The position numbers and the translations under genes are program-made. From assembly GCA_947085765.1 (NCBI GenBank), contig CAMTXZ010000075.1, positions 1 through 64,000 of the forward strand: a stretch of 64,000 nucleotides of DNA. Direction: 5' to 3'. The first letter of the stretch is position 1; each line of letters opens with the position of its first letter. The stretch comes from JAKFXL01 sp947085765. GTDB lineage: Bacteria; Pseudomonadota; Gammaproteobacteria; Tenderiales; Tenderiaceae. This document shows positions 40,648 to 49,861 of the stretch, one piece after another. The notes beneath the pieces are model-generated. The model was not told the origin of the DNA. It saw only the letters and a list, made by a program, of their open reading frames with translations, and made no database searches.

Positions 40648-42561
40648 ATGGCATCAGGTATGTTAGGTGTAGGTATTTCCGGACTGCTGGCGTATCAACG
40701 CAGCCTGCAGACGGTGAGCCATAATATCGCCAACGCCAATACCGAAGGATATAGTCGCCAGCGTGTCGATCTTGGTACCCAGTTGCCGAATCGTGTGGGT
40801 ACCAGTTTTATTGGCAATGGCGTCACTATTACCGGGGTTACCCGGATCTACGACAGTTTTCTTACTGATCAGGTCCGTACCTACACATCCAGCTATAACC
40901 AGTCTGATATCTACGCGCAGCAATCAAGCATGATTGATGAGTTGCTGGCCGATCCTCAAGTCGGCCTGATGCCGACTATGGAAGGTTTTTTTAGCTCTGT
41001 TCAGGGAGTATCCAATGATCCTTCGTCAATACCTGCGCGACAGGCGTTGGTCACCCAGGCTGAGACGATGGTGGATCGGTTTAAATATCTTGATAGACGT
41101 TATGAGGATATCCGTTCTCAGGTGAATCAGCAGATCAGTGGCACCGTCGCTGAGATCAATGGCCTTGCCAAGGCGATTGGTGATATCAATCGCGAGATTG
41201 TATTGAGTCCTGGCGGAAGTCCACCCAATGATCTGCTCGATAGTCGCGATATTCTGCTGAATAAACTTTCAGAGCGGGTATCGGTCACCACCTTGATGCA
41301 GGACAATGGGGCGATAGATGTGTTTATCGGTAAAGGGCAGACCCTGGTGCTTAATTTTGATGCCAATAAACTGGCAACAACTCAAAACAAATATGACATT
41401 AGCCAGCTTGAGATAAGCATCGACAACGGTTTTGGCGGTAAGTTGGAGATATCTGACTATGTCAGTGGCGGCAAGCTTGGTGGGTTGCTCGATTTTCGTA
41501 AAAATGTGCTGACACCGGCGCAGAATTCATTGGGCGCGTTAGCGATTGGTCTGAGTGAGACTTTTAATGCCCAGCATAAATTAGGGCAAGATCTTAACGG
41601 GGTGCTTGGGACTGATTTTTTCAAGACCTCACCACTGCAGGTATTGCCAGGTAAAGGCTCCCCTTCAACCGTAGCCGCTACTTTGGTGGATGCAAAGCAA
41701 CTCACTAACGATGATTATACATTGCGGTTTGATGGCGGTAATAACTACACCATGATCCGTAGCTCCGACAAACAGGTCTTTGCCATCAATACCGGTGGCG
41801 CATCGCCTTATACTACGGCCACGATGGATGGTTTTAACTTAACCATTAGCGCAGGCGCGGCCGTGGGCGACAGCTATCTTATCCGTCCCGGTAAAACCGG
41901 TGCTTCATTGATTGATTTGAACATCACTAATGCCCGGGAGGTGGCGGCCGGTACACCGATTCAGGCGCAGAAATCTATCGGCAACCTCGGCACAGGAACG
42001 ATCTCGGCGGGCAATGTTACCAACACAGCCACGCTGCCATTAGGTGGGGGGGGTATCACGCTGACATATAACACCGGCAATATCATGGTAAGCGGTGCTA
42101 CCCCAGCCTCTGTTCCTTATGTGAATGGTGGCAAGATTCTGCTTAATGATCCCGGTAATGGTACGGGCATTGAGTTTTCTATCAGTGGCATACCCACTAA
42201 TGGCGATGTCTTCACTATTGGCGATAACATCAAAGGTGTAGGGGACAATCGTAATGCACTGCTGCTAGGCAAGTTGCAGACTCAGCGCATGTTAGGCGGT
42301 GGTAATGCCAGCTATGACGAATTTTATGGCGGCATGGTGGCAGAGGTAGGCATCAAGACCAATCAGGCCCGAGTCACCAATGAGTCACAGTTACGCCTGA
42401 AGGATCAGGCGGTAAATGCACGTGATGCGTTGTCGGGTGTCAATCTCGACGAAGAGGCCGCCAATCTGGTGAAGTTCCAGCAGGCCTATCAAGCGGCCTC
42501 CCAGATCATCGTGGCCACCAATACGATGTTCCAATCACTGTTAGCGGCACTGCGAGGGTAG
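40648..42561 (+). CDS. flgK: Flagellar hook-associated protein 1 FlgK
   Basis: A 637-residue hook-filament junction protein. The N-terminal axial helix GVGISGLLAYQRSLQTVSHNIANANTEGYSRQRVDL and the C-terminal GVNLDEEAANLVKFQQAYQAASQIIVATNTMFQSLLAALRG are canonical; the variable central region (about 330-560) is rich in Gly, Thr and Ser. ATGAGG lies before the ATG. FlgN is its export chaperone. flgL follows 3 bases after the stop. Confidence 0.95.
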   Translation: MASGMLGVGISGLLAYQRSLQTVSHNIANANTEGYSRQRVDLGTQLPNRVGTSFIGNGVTITGVTRIYDSFLTDQVRTYTSSYNQSDIYAQQSSMIDELLADPQVGLMPTMEGFFSSVQGVSNDPSSIPARQALVTQAETMVDRFKYLDRRYEDIRSQVNQQISGTVAEINGLAKAIGDINREIVLSPGGSPPNDLLDSRDILLNKLSERVSVTTLMQDNGAIDVFIGKGQTLVLNFDANKLATTQNKYDISQLEISIDNGFGGKLEISDYVSGGKLGGLLDFRKNVLTPAQNSLGALAIGLSETFNAQHKLGQDLNGVLGTDFFKTSPLQVLPGKGSPSTVAATLVDAKQLTNDDYTLRFDGGNNYTMIRSSDKQVFAINTGGASPYTTATMDGFNLTISAGAAVGDSYLIRPGKTGASLIDLNITNAREVAAGTPIQAQKSIGNLGTGTISAGNVTNTATLPLGGGGITLTYNTGNIMVSGATPASVPYVNGGKILLNDPGNGTGIEFSISGIPTNGDVFTIGDNIKGVGDNRNALLLGKLQTQRMLGGGNASYDEFYGGMVAEVGIKTNQARVTNESQLRLKDQAVNARDALSGVNLDEEAANLVKFQQAYQAASQIIVATNTMFQSLLAALRG

Positions 42562-42564
42562 TCT

Positions 42565-43467
42565 ATGCGTATCTCCACTCAGATGATGCAACGGTTGGCG
42601 GTCGGTTCGATACTTGACCGGCAATCCTCTTTGAGTCAAACCCAGCAGCAGTTAGCAACGGGACGCAAGTTTCTAACCCCTTCTGAGGATCCTTCGGCAT
42701 CAACGCAGGTGTTGACGAATAATCAGCGGCTCAGTATCACCAAGCAATATCAGACAAATGCCGATCGGGCCACCTCTCGTTTAGAGTCTGAAGAGTCGAT
42801 ACTGGCGGCGGCAGGCAACTCATTGCAACGTATTCGCGAGTTGACAGTTCAGAGTCAGAATGGTCTGTTAGGAACAAACGAGCGTGGTGCTATTGCTGCT
42901 GAGTTGGATCAGCGGCTGGCCGAACTGATGGATCTGGCCAATAGCAAGGATGGCAGCGGTGAGTATCTCTTCTCCGGTTTTCAGGGCAATACCGAACCGT
43001 TTGTGAACAGTGCTCCGGGTGTTTACGATTATCAGGGCGATCAGGGGCAGCGTAAATTGCAGGTGAGTCCAACCCGCCAGATACCCACATCCGATCCCGG
43101 CTCTGCGCTATTTGTTGATTTGCCCTACAGCGGTGGTGGCACACAGAATATTTTTAAGACGATCTACGATTTATCCACAGCATTGAAAAGCGGTACCCCG
43201 GTAGGCGCGGTGCTGGATGATATTGATACATCGATGGACAGACTTTTCAGTGTCAGAGCCGAAATCGGCGGTCGCATGAATTCGATTGATAGTCAGAAGA
43301 ATATCAATGAACAGTACACCGTACAGCTCGAGGGCTTGCTCTCATCGATACAGGATCTCGACTATGCCGAAGCGATAGGGCGACTGAATCTGCAACTCAC
43401 CGGACTACAAGCAGCGCAGCAGTCGTTCCAGAAGATTCAGAGTCTGTCGCTTTTTAATTACATCTAA
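42565..43467 (+). CDS. flgL: Flagellar hook-associated protein 3 FlgL
   Basis: A 300-residue junction protein with the flagellin-like N-terminal coiled-coil (MRISTQMMQRLAVGSILDRQSSLSQTQQQLATGRKFLTPSEDPSAS). The mid-protein ELMDLANSKDGSGEYLFSGFQGNTEPF is the FlgL-specific segment. The C-terminus (LSSIQDLDYAEAIGRLNLQLTGLQAAQQSFQKIQSLSLFNYI) completes the helix bundle. It is the last gene of the hook series, immediately before the glycosylation locus. Confidence 0.94.
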   Translation: MRISTQMMQRLAVGSILDRQSSLSQTQQQLATGRKFLTPSEDPSASTQVLTNNQRLSITKQYQTNADRATSRLESEESILAAAGNSLQRIRELTVQSQNGLLGTNERGAIAAELDQRLAELMDLANSKDGSGEYLFSGFQGNTEPFVNSAPGVYDYQGDQGQRKLQVSPTRQIPTSDPGSALFVDLPYSGGGTQNIFKTIYDLSTALKSGTPVGAVLDDIDTSMDRLFSVRAEIGGRMNSIDSQKNINEQYTVQLEGLLSSIQDLDYAEAIGRLNLQLTGLQAAQQSFQKIQSLSLFNYI

Positions 43468-43765
43468 CGGCTGACACTCTCTATAGTCGTGGCGGTGGGG
43501 TAGACCCTACTGTTTAGACGTTGTTTATAACCCCTCTTGCTACAAGATAGGCCAATGTGATGGCCATTGCCTGGCCACGTCAATGTTTCGCCGTTACCCC
43601 ATCAAACCCGATACAGCTATCGCCAACAAATTGTCGAACTCCCTGTATCTGCACCTATGCTTATGAAACTAAGTGAAATTATATATGGCACAAATATTGA
43701 ATTGATCTACTTTAGAAGCTCAATCTAAAACATGATCATGTCCAATAACTGCGCAGGTACTAAAA
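43468..43765. other. Intergenic region upstream of pseB
   Basis: A 298-base gap that should carry the promoter of the glycosylation operon. TGGCACAAATATTGAA at 43686-43701 has a perfect -24 half of a sigma-54 promoter, but its -12 half reads TTGA in place of TTGC, so it is not called. The stretch near pseB is AT-rich. No terminator for flgL is evident. Confidence 0.45.
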
Positions 43766-44764
43766 ATGTTTGATGGCAAATCAATATTGATTACCGGCGG
43801 CACAGGCTCCTTTGGGCAGCGTTATGTCAAAACCCTGTTGGAGCGTTACAAACCTTCAAGGCTCATCATCTACTCACGTGATGAGCTGAAGCAGTACGAG
43901 ATGCAGCAGCAGTACAACGGTCCGATGATGCGTTATTTCATCGGTGATGTGCGCGATGGCGACCGGCTGAAGCAGGCAACACGTAATGTAGATTTCATCA
44001 TCCATGCGGCGGCCATGAAACATGTGCCAGCGGCAGAATACAATCCGATGGAGTGTATCAAGACCAACATCCATGGTGCTCAGAACGTTATTGAGGCAGC
44101 GCTGGAGAACAATGTCGAGAAGGTGATTGCGCTCTCCACCGACAAGGCGGCCAATCCCGTTAACCTCTATGGCGCCACCAAGCTGGCCTCGGACAAACTC
44201 TTCATCGCGGCCAATAATATTGTTGGTTCGCGACAGACCCGTTTTGCTGTGGTCCGTTATGGCAATGTGGTGGGATCACGTGGTTCTGTGGTGCCGTTCT
44301 TCAAAAAATTGTTGGCAGAGGGGGCGGCGGCACTGCCGATCACCGATGAACGGATGACCCGTTTCTGGATCACCCTGCAGCAGGGGGTCGATTTTGTCTT
44401 GAAGGATTTCCATCGTATGCAGGGCGGCGAGCTCTATGTGCCCAAGATCCCCTCCATCAGAATCATGGATCTGGCGGAGTCGGTGGCACCCGGCATGCCG
44501 GTTGAGTTTGTTGGTATCCGCCCGGGTGAAAAGCTGCATGAGATTATGTGTCCCGCCGATGATTCACACCTGACGCTCGACTTTGGTGATCATTACGTCA
44601 TTGGCCCGACGATTCAGATGTTCAGAAATGTAAATTTTGAAACCAACCGCCTCGGTGAAAAGGGCAAGACGGTTGAGCAGGGGTTCTTCTACAGTTCCGG
44701 TAATAACAGTGACTTTCTGTCGGTGCCACAACTGGTGGAGCTCAACCGGGAGTTGGGATTGTGA
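43766..44764 (+). CDS. pseB: UDP-N-acetylglucosamine 4,6-dehydratase (inverting), PseB
   Basis: A 332-residue short-chain dehydrogenase family enzyme catalysing the first step of pseudaminic acid synthesis: C6 dehydration with C5 epimerisation of UDP-GlcNAc. The NADP-binding loop GGTGSFG is at 11-17, the catalytic STDKA at 124-128 and YGATK at 135-139, all as in FlaA1/PseB. RPGEKLHEIMCPADDSH near the C-terminus is also typical. It heads a plus-strand operon in which most junctions overlap or are very short; its stop overlaps the pseC start by four bases. Confidence 0.94.
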   Translation: MFDGKSILITGGTGSFGQRYVKTLLERYKPSRLIIYSRDELKQYEMQQQYNGPMMRYFIGDVRDGDRLKQATRNVDFIIHAAAMKHVPAAEYNPMECIKTNIHGAQNVIEAALENNVEKVIALSTDKAANPVNLYGATKLASDKLFIAANNIVGSRQTRFAVVRYGNVVGSRGSVVPFFKKLLAEGAAALPITDERMTRFWITLQQGVDFVLKDFHRMQGGELYVPKIPSIRIMDLAESVAPGMPVEFVGIRPGEKLHEIMCPADDSHLTLDFGDHYVIGPTIQMFRNVNFETNRLGEKGKTVEQGFFYSSGNNSDFLSVPQLVELNRELGL

Positions 44765-45900
44765 TCCCCTACGGTCGCCAGTGCATCACTGCTGATGATC
44801 TCGAGGCGGTTGCCGAGACACTGCAATCGGATTGGTTGACCACCGGCCCCAAGGTAGATGAGTTTGAACGTGCCGTTGCCGATTATGTTGGAACGGGCCA
44901 TGGGCTGGCGGTCTGCAATGGCACGGCGGCACTGCACTGTGCGGCTGTCGCGGCGGGCATCGGTCCCGGCGATGAGGTGATTGTGCCGGCCATCACCTTT
45001 GTGGCAACGGCCAATGCCGCTGTGTTTCAAAACGGAGTCCCGGTCTTTGCCGATGTTGATCGCGATACACTTTTGATTGATCCCGATTCGGTTGAAGCAA
45101 AAATCACGGCAAAGACCAAGGCGATCTTCGCCGTCGATTATGCCGGACAGCCGTGTGACTACGCGGCGCTGCGCACTATCGCTGATCGACACAAACTTGT
45201 CCTAGTGGCCGATGCCAGCCACTCCATCGGCGCCGCCTCTGAGCTGGGCAAAGTCGGGCAGCTGGCCGATCTAACCACCTTTAGTTTTCATCCCGTCAAA
45301 CCCATCACCACTGGTGAAGGGGGCATGGTGGTGACCAATGACGAGACAATGTGGCGCACCATGCGCCGTTTCCGTAACCACGGCATCGACAACGATAGCC
45401 GCCAGCGTGAAGCATCAGGACAGTGGTTTTATGAGATGGTGGCGCTTGGTTACAACTACCGCATTCCCGATATTCTCTGCGCCCTGGGCATCTCACAACT
45501 TAAAAAATTGGCTGGCTGGATTAAACGACGGCAGGCGATTGCCGCCCAGTATGACAATGCCTTTGCCAGCGTTGCTGGCATCACGCCACTGCTCACCCGG
45601 CCGGGCGTCTCACACGGTTACCATCTGTATGTCATCAGGGTCGATGAGCAGCGCTTTGGCATATCCCGCGATGAGCTGTTCCGACTATTACGAGAAAAGG
45701 GAATCGGTGTGAACGTACATTACCTGCCACTCAACCTGCACCGTTTTTATCGTGAGAATTTTTCCGCCCATGCCGGGCAGTGTCCGGTGGCGGAGCAGGT
45801 TTTTACTGAACTGTTATCACTGCCGATCTATCCCGGCATGAGTGAAACTCAAGTGGTGGAGGTGATCGCTGCGGTCAAGGGTGAGGCAATTGCATCATGA
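44761..45900 (+). CDS. pseC: UDP-4-amino-4,6-dideoxy-N-acetyl-beta-L-altrosamine transaminase, PseC
   Basis: A 379-residue PLP-dependent aminotransferase (DegT/DnrJ/EryC1 family) that places an amino group at C4 of the PseB product. Lys180 in FSFHPVKPITTGEGG is the Schiff-base lysine; VCNGTAALH (51-59) and DASHS (151-155) line the cofactor site. It uses a GTG start within the pseB stop (GTGA). Length and motifs agree with PseC across the whole sequence. Confidence 0.93.
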   Translation: MIPYGRQCITADDLEAVAETLQSDWLTTGPKVDEFERAVADYVGTGHGLAVCNGTAALHCAAVAAGIGPGDEVIVPAITFVATANAAVFQNGVPVFADVDRDTLLIDPDSVEAKITAKTKAIFAVDYAGQPCDYAALRTIADRHKLVLVADASHSIGAASELGKVGQLADLTTFSFHPVKPITTGEGGMVVTNDETMWRTMRRFRNHGIDNDSRQREASGQWFYEMVALGYNYRIPDILCALGISQLKKLAGWIKRRQAIAAQYDNAFASVAGITPLLTRPGVSHGYHLYVIRVDEQRFGISRDELFRLLREKGIGVNVHYLPLNLHRFYRENFSAHAGQCPVAEQVFTELLSLPIYPGMSETQVVEVIAAVKGEAIAS

Positions 45901-46763
45901 AACAGGGCCCTAAATTTATTGCTGAGGTCTCCAGCAACCACAGCCGTGATCTGAATCGTGCGCTTGAATTTATTGATACCGCCGCCGCAATCGGTTGTGA
46001 TGCAGTGAAGTTCCAGCTCTTCAAAATCGAGCAGCTCTTTGCCCCGGTGATCCTGGCGCAGAGTGAAAATCATCGTAAACGCAAAGAGTGGGAGCTGCCG
46101 TTAGAGTTTCTGCCGCACCTGCATCAACGCTGCCGTGAAAAAAATATCGAGTTCAGCTGTACCCCTTTTTATCTTGAGGCGGTTCAGGAGCTGCTGCCCT
46201 ATGTCGATTTTTACAAGATCGCTTCGTATGAACTGTTGTGGGATGAGCTGCTGATCAAGTGTGTTGAGACCGGTAAGCCGGTCATCGTCTCCACTGGCAT
46301 GGCAATCCTGCCGGAGATCAACCACGCCATCGAAGTGATGCAGAATGCAGGTGGCAACGCGTTGGCGTTGCTGCATTGTGTCTCGGCCTATCCAACCCTG
46401 GCGCAGGATTGCAATCTGGCCGCCATCACCACGATTCGTGAAGCGACAGGCGTACCACTTGGCTGGTCCGACCATACAGTAGATCCCGCCGTGATCTATC
46501 GCGCCATCAACTATTGGGGTGCTGAATATATAGAGTTTCATCTTGATCTCGATGCCAATGGTGCCGAGTACGCCAGCGGCCACTGCTGGTTGCCGCAGCA
46601 GATGGCGGAGGTAATCGCCACCGTCAAACGTGGTTTTAGTGCCGATGGTAATGGCCGCAAAACGCCATCACCAGCAGAGCTGGCGGATCGTGACTGGCGC
46701 GCCGATCCCAAGGATGGCTTGCGACCGATGCAGAAGATTCGTGATGAGTGGGAACAACATTAA
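45897..46763 (+). CDS. NeuB-family nonulosonic acid synthase lacking the SAF domain
   Basis: A 288-residue protein with the NeuB TIM barrel: FIAEVSSNHSRDLNRALEFI, CDAVKFQLFKIEQLF, KIASYELLWDELL, VSTGMA and LGWSDHTVDPAVIY. NeuB enzymes condense phosphoenolpyruvate with a 6-carbon amino sugar to make sialic, pseudaminic or legionaminic acid. Normal members have about 340-350 residues with a C-terminal antifreeze-like (SAF) domain; here the protein stops right after the barrel with an unrelated charged tail (KDGLRPMQKIRDEWEQH). No SAF domain is encoded nearby. It may be a divergent synthase or act on a different acceptor. ATGA overlap with pseC. Confidence 0.85.
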   Translation: MKQGPKFIAEVSSNHSRDLNRALEFIDTAAAIGCDAVKFQLFKIEQLFAPVILAQSENHRKRKEWELPLEFLPHLHQRCREKNIEFSCTPFYLEAVQELLPYVDFYKIASYELLWDELLIKCVETGKPVIVSTGMAILPEINHAIEVMQNAGGNALALLHCVSAYPTLAQDCNLAAITTIREATGVPLGWSDHTVDPAVIYRAINYWGAEYIEFHLDLDANGAEYASGHCWLPQQMAEVIATVKRGFSADGNGRKTPSPAELADRDWRADPKDGLRPMQKIRDEWEQH

Positions 46764-46778
46764 CAGGGAGTTTTACCG

Positions 46779-47525
46779 ATGGAACAACATCCACTAGTCA
46801 TCATCCCGGGCGGTACACGTGGCATCGGTTTGGCTACGGCCAAGGTGCTGGCAATGCAGGGCTACGCGCTTGAACTCTGGTATCAGAGCCGTAAGGATGA
46901 TGCCGATAGCGCCCAAGAACAGTTGCAGCAGTTCTCTGTGCCGGTGCTCTGTCGTCGTGTCAATATCGTTGATCGTAAACAGGTTCAGGATGCGCTGAAT
47001 GATGTTGTCAGAAATCACGCGACCATTCATGGTCTGGTAAATAACGCCGGCATCCTGCAACAGAAACCCTTCGCCACCATCAGCGATGATGATTGGGAAC
47101 GTATGGTCAACGTCAACCTCAAAGGGGCGTTTATCTGTTCGCAGGAGGTGATGGCGCGCATGGCAGACAACGGTGGTGTGATTGTCAATGTCGCCTCATC
47201 GGGTGGCCAGCTGGGTGGCATGTTGGCTGTTCACTATGCCGTGACCAAGGCTGGCATCATTGCGCTGACAAAATCGTTGGCACGTGTCGGCGCTGCTAAC
47301 GCAATACGTTGCAACTGTGTATCCCCTGGACTGATTGTGACGGAGATGACCCAGGGTGAACTAAATTCAGACGCCGGCCGCGACAAAATCTCCCTGCATG
47401 TACCGCTGGCCCGTGCCGGTGAGGCGCAGGAGGTGGCCGATGCCATTGCTTATTTGCTTTCTGAAAAAGCAACCTACATCACCGGCCAGACACTTAACGT
47501 CAACGGCGGGTTGTACATGGGATGA
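46779..47525 (+). CDS. SDR family oxidoreductase (FabG/PtmA-like)
   Basis: A 248-residue classical short-chain dehydrogenase. The nucleotide loop PGGTRGIG (10-17) starts with Pro instead of the usual Thr; NNAG is at 88-91, and the catalytic Ser140/141, Tyr153 and Lys157 (YAVTK) are complete. ETYITGQTLNVNGG-type ending matches FabG-like reductases; similar SDRs (for example PtmA) occur in flagellin glycan loci. It would oxidise or reduce a hydroxyl of the sugar or of its acyl substituent. GGGAG precedes the ATG; the stop overlaps the next gene (ATGA). Confidence 0.9.
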   Translation: MEQHPLVIIPGGTRGIGLATAKVLAMQGYALELWYQSRKDDADSAQEQLQQFSVPVLCRRVNIVDRKQVQDALNDVVRNHATIHGLVNNAGILQQKPFATISDDDWERMVNVNLKGAFICSQEVMARMADNGGVIVNVASSGGQLGGMLAVHYAVTKAGIIALTKSLARVGAANAIRCNCVSPGLIVTEMTQGELNSDAGRDKISLHVPLARAGEAQEVADAIAYLLSEKATYITGQTLNVNGGLYMG

Positions 47526-48592
47526 AGCAGCTGAATCAACAGCCACACGCAGCAATCATTGGTCTTGGCCGCATCGCCTGGCGTATGGAAGATGATCTCT
47601 TGCGCACCAAACCCTGTACCTACGTGGGTGGCTATCTCAAACATGGCTGCCATATTCAGGCTGGCTGTGATGTGGATGAGAAGGCGCGGCGTGAATTTGG
47701 CAAACGTTATGGTGTTGCACCGCTCTATGAAAACTATCAGCAGATGCTGGCAGAGCAGCAGATCGATCTGCTCAGCATTTCGGCCTACGCCACCGAGCGT
47801 CATGCGATGGTGATGGCCGCTATCAAACAGAATATCCTGGCCATCTTTTGCGAGAAGGCGCTGGCCACTTCGTTGGAGCAGGCGGACGAGATGGTTACAG
47901 CACTTGAGGCGAGCAACACCACGTTTGTCACCGGCCACATGCGACGCTGGTCTAACAATTATCAACAGGTGAAGAGCATGATCGACAGCGAGACCATTGG
48001 TCGCGTGCTCTCGGTCAATGTGCTCTTCTCCGGCAGCCTGATCCACACCGGCACCCATGCCTTTGATCTGCTGCACTGGTGGTTTGGTGCGCCGTTGGCG
48101 GCGCAGGGGCGAGTGGTCAGCAAGGCCAAAAAAGATAAACAGAGTGGTTATCGTTATAGCGACAAGGAACTTGCCGATGGTGGAGGTGTGGGACGTCTGC
48201 ATTTTGCCAACGGCGTGGTGGCGACGATTGAAGGACAGGTGAAAGATTATTTTATTTTTGAGTTCGATATCGTCGGCACAAATGGGCGTATCAGGATCGG
48301 CAATGATGGCCTCGTGCTTTATCGTCCCACTGCAAGCAAGCAGATGAGTGGCTTTGATGAGCTAATGCCTGCAACGGTTGAAACAGCAGCCCCTGTTTAT
48401 GAAGGCAGTGCCTGGGATGCCGCAGTGGCAGCGTTGTTGGGGAATCAGCAGTGTCTGCAAGTAGCATCCACCGCACAAGATGCACGTATGGCACTGGAGA
48501 TGGCGCTGGCCTTCTATCACTGCCAGCAACAGGGTGGTCTTGAGGTGATGTTCCCTCTGTCGCGCAACGGATTGTCAGTCCCTTCAAGATAA
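47522..48592 (+). CDS. Gfo/Idh/MocA family oxidoreductase
   Basis: A 356-residue NAD(P)-dependent sugar oxidoreductase. The Rossmann loop GLGRIAW is at 14-20, and the family EKP motif appears as CEKALA (about 116-121), where the lysine is kept and the proline lost. HTGTHAFDLLHWWFGAP in the C-terminal domain supplies the conserved histidine region. These enzymes oxidise or reduce ring hydroxyls of nucleotide sugars or cyclitols. Coupled to the SDR upstream, which suggests sequential redox steps on one substrate. Confidence 0.88.
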   Translation: MKQLNQQPHAAIIGLGRIAWRMEDDLLRTKPCTYVGGYLKHGCHIQAGCDVDEKARREFGKRYGVAPLYENYQQMLAEQQIDLLSISAYATERHAMVMAAIKQNILAIFCEKALATSLEQADEMVTALEASNTTFVTGHMRRWSNNYQQVKSMIDSETIGRVLSVNVLFSGSLIHTGTHAFDLLHWWFGAPLAAQGRVVSKAKKDKQSGYRYSDKELADGGGVGRLHFANGVVATIEGQVKDYFIFEFDIVGTNGRIRIGNDGLVLYRPTASKQMSGFDELMPATVETAAPVYEGSAWDAAVAALLGNQQCLQVASTAQDARMALEMALAFYHCQQQGGLEVMFPLSRNGLSVPSR

Positions 48593-48599
48593 TGGTGAG

Positions 48600-49835
48600 A
48601 TGATAAATATGAATGAGTTGCCATGGACCGGCGTACAACGGCTGCAACGTAGCGATGCTGCTACACCGTTGCAGTTAACACGCCATTGTCCCTTATGTAA
48701 AAGCAGTGCGGAGCATGAACTGTTTGCACTGCACGACTTCCAGTTTTTCACCGACCAGGCAGGCCGCAATCGCGCCGACCATCGGGTGGTTCACTGCCAG
48801 CAGTGTGGCCTGATCTATACCAACCCCTGTTATACACCGGCAGGATTTCAGCTGCTATTTGATAAGGCCGGTTGCAGTTATGGCCATACTGCCGGGCGCA
48901 TCGGTGAACAGGTGGCGTGGCTGAACGAACAATTTCCCATCGCACAATCGCTGCTGGATGTTGGCTGTGGTAATGGCGATCTGCTTAAGGCGCTGCCGCA
49001 GACGCTCGCGCGTCACGGTATCGACATTGATGAGCAGACGCTCAACCGCGTGGCGCAGGATGCCCCCGGGATTGATTTTAGTGTCTGCGATTTTAATGGT
49101 CTGAAGGGTCTGCCGCAGGTGGATGTGATCACCATGTTCCATGTTCTGGAACATCTGCCCGACCCCGATGATTTTCTTGCTCAACTCAGATCTCTGTCGA
49201 AGCCTTCTGCTGCGCTGGTGGTCGAGGTGCCGGTGGTCGATCGCGCCGCTGAGTTGCAGGATCGTGATGTGGTTGGTTTTTTCACCGTGCAGCACCTCAC
49301 ACACTTCAGCAAGACAACGCTGGAACAGATGTTAGCGAAAAACGGTTGGCGTGTTGTACATGCCGAGGCGATTGCGGGTTACAACGGTTGGCGGGTAGTG
49401 GCGGAGCATGGCCCGGTGCAAACAGATGTTGGTAATGATGCCAGCGGCCTGATAGCAGCACGTAGCTATCTTGAGGTCTGGAAACAAAATGTTGAGCTGG
49501 TGCAGCGCCGCATCGAAACATTGAATTGCGCACCGCAAATAATGATCTGGGGAGCAGGGCAGCACACTGAGTATCTGGCGTTGCTGACACGCCTGTTTGA
49601 ACTGGATGCCAGTTTTGTTGTGGTGGATAGTGATCCGATGAAACAGGGAGAGCACTACCACTCGTTGCCGGTGCTATCGCCGGATCAGGTTCCAGAACAT
49701 GAGTGGCGCAGCGGAAACTTCCCAATAGTGATCTCCACCTATGGTGGCCAGGAAAGCCTGTTGGCAATCTTGAAAGAGAAGGGTGTGGCTGCCGCCAGAA
49801 TCATCACACTCTATGACCGGACATCACGTTACTAA
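48600..49835 (+). CDS. SAM-dependent C-methyltransferase-like protein
   Basis: A 411-residue protein of the sugar C-methyltransferase type (TylC3/NovU-like). It has an N-terminal zinc-binding domain with CPLC (about residues 31-34) and CQQCGL, a SAM Rossmann domain with LLDVGCGNGDLL and MFHVLEHLPDPDDF, and a C-terminal domain with IWGAGQHTEYLALLTRL, typical of the Methyltransf_14 extension. It may methylate carbon, nitrogen or oxygen on the amino sugar or on its acyl group. GGTGAG lies just before the first ATG; a second ATG three codons later is equally possible. Seven bases separate it from the oxidoreductase gene. Confidence 0.85.
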   Translation: MINMNELPWTGVQRLQRSDAATPLQLTRHCPLCKSSAEHELFALHDFQFFTDQAGRNRADHRVVHCQQCGLIYTNPCYTPAGFQLLFDKAGCSYGHTAGRIGEQVAWLNEQFPIAQSLLDVGCGNGDLLKALPQTLARHGIDIDEQTLNRVAQDAPGIDFSVCDFNGLKGLPQVDVITMFHVLEHLPDPDDFLAQLRSLSKPSAALVVEVPVVDRAAELQDRDVVGFFTVQHLTHFSKTTLEQMLAKNGWRVVHAEAIAGYNGWRVVAEHGPVQTDVGNDASGLIAARSYLEVWKQNVELVQRRIETLNCAPQIMIWGAGQHTEYLALLTRLFELDASFVVVDSDPMKQGEHYHSLPVLSPDQVPEHEWRSGNFPIVISTYGGQESLLAILKEKGVAAARIITLYDRTSRY

Positions 49836-49861
49836 ATCGAAGATGAAATGGAATTTTAATC

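Noticed and set aside
43686..43701. Possible sigma-54 promoter before pseB
   Set aside because: The -24 half is perfect but the -12 dinucleotide GC is GA. Since GC is nearly invariant, I did not call it; transcript mapping would settle it.
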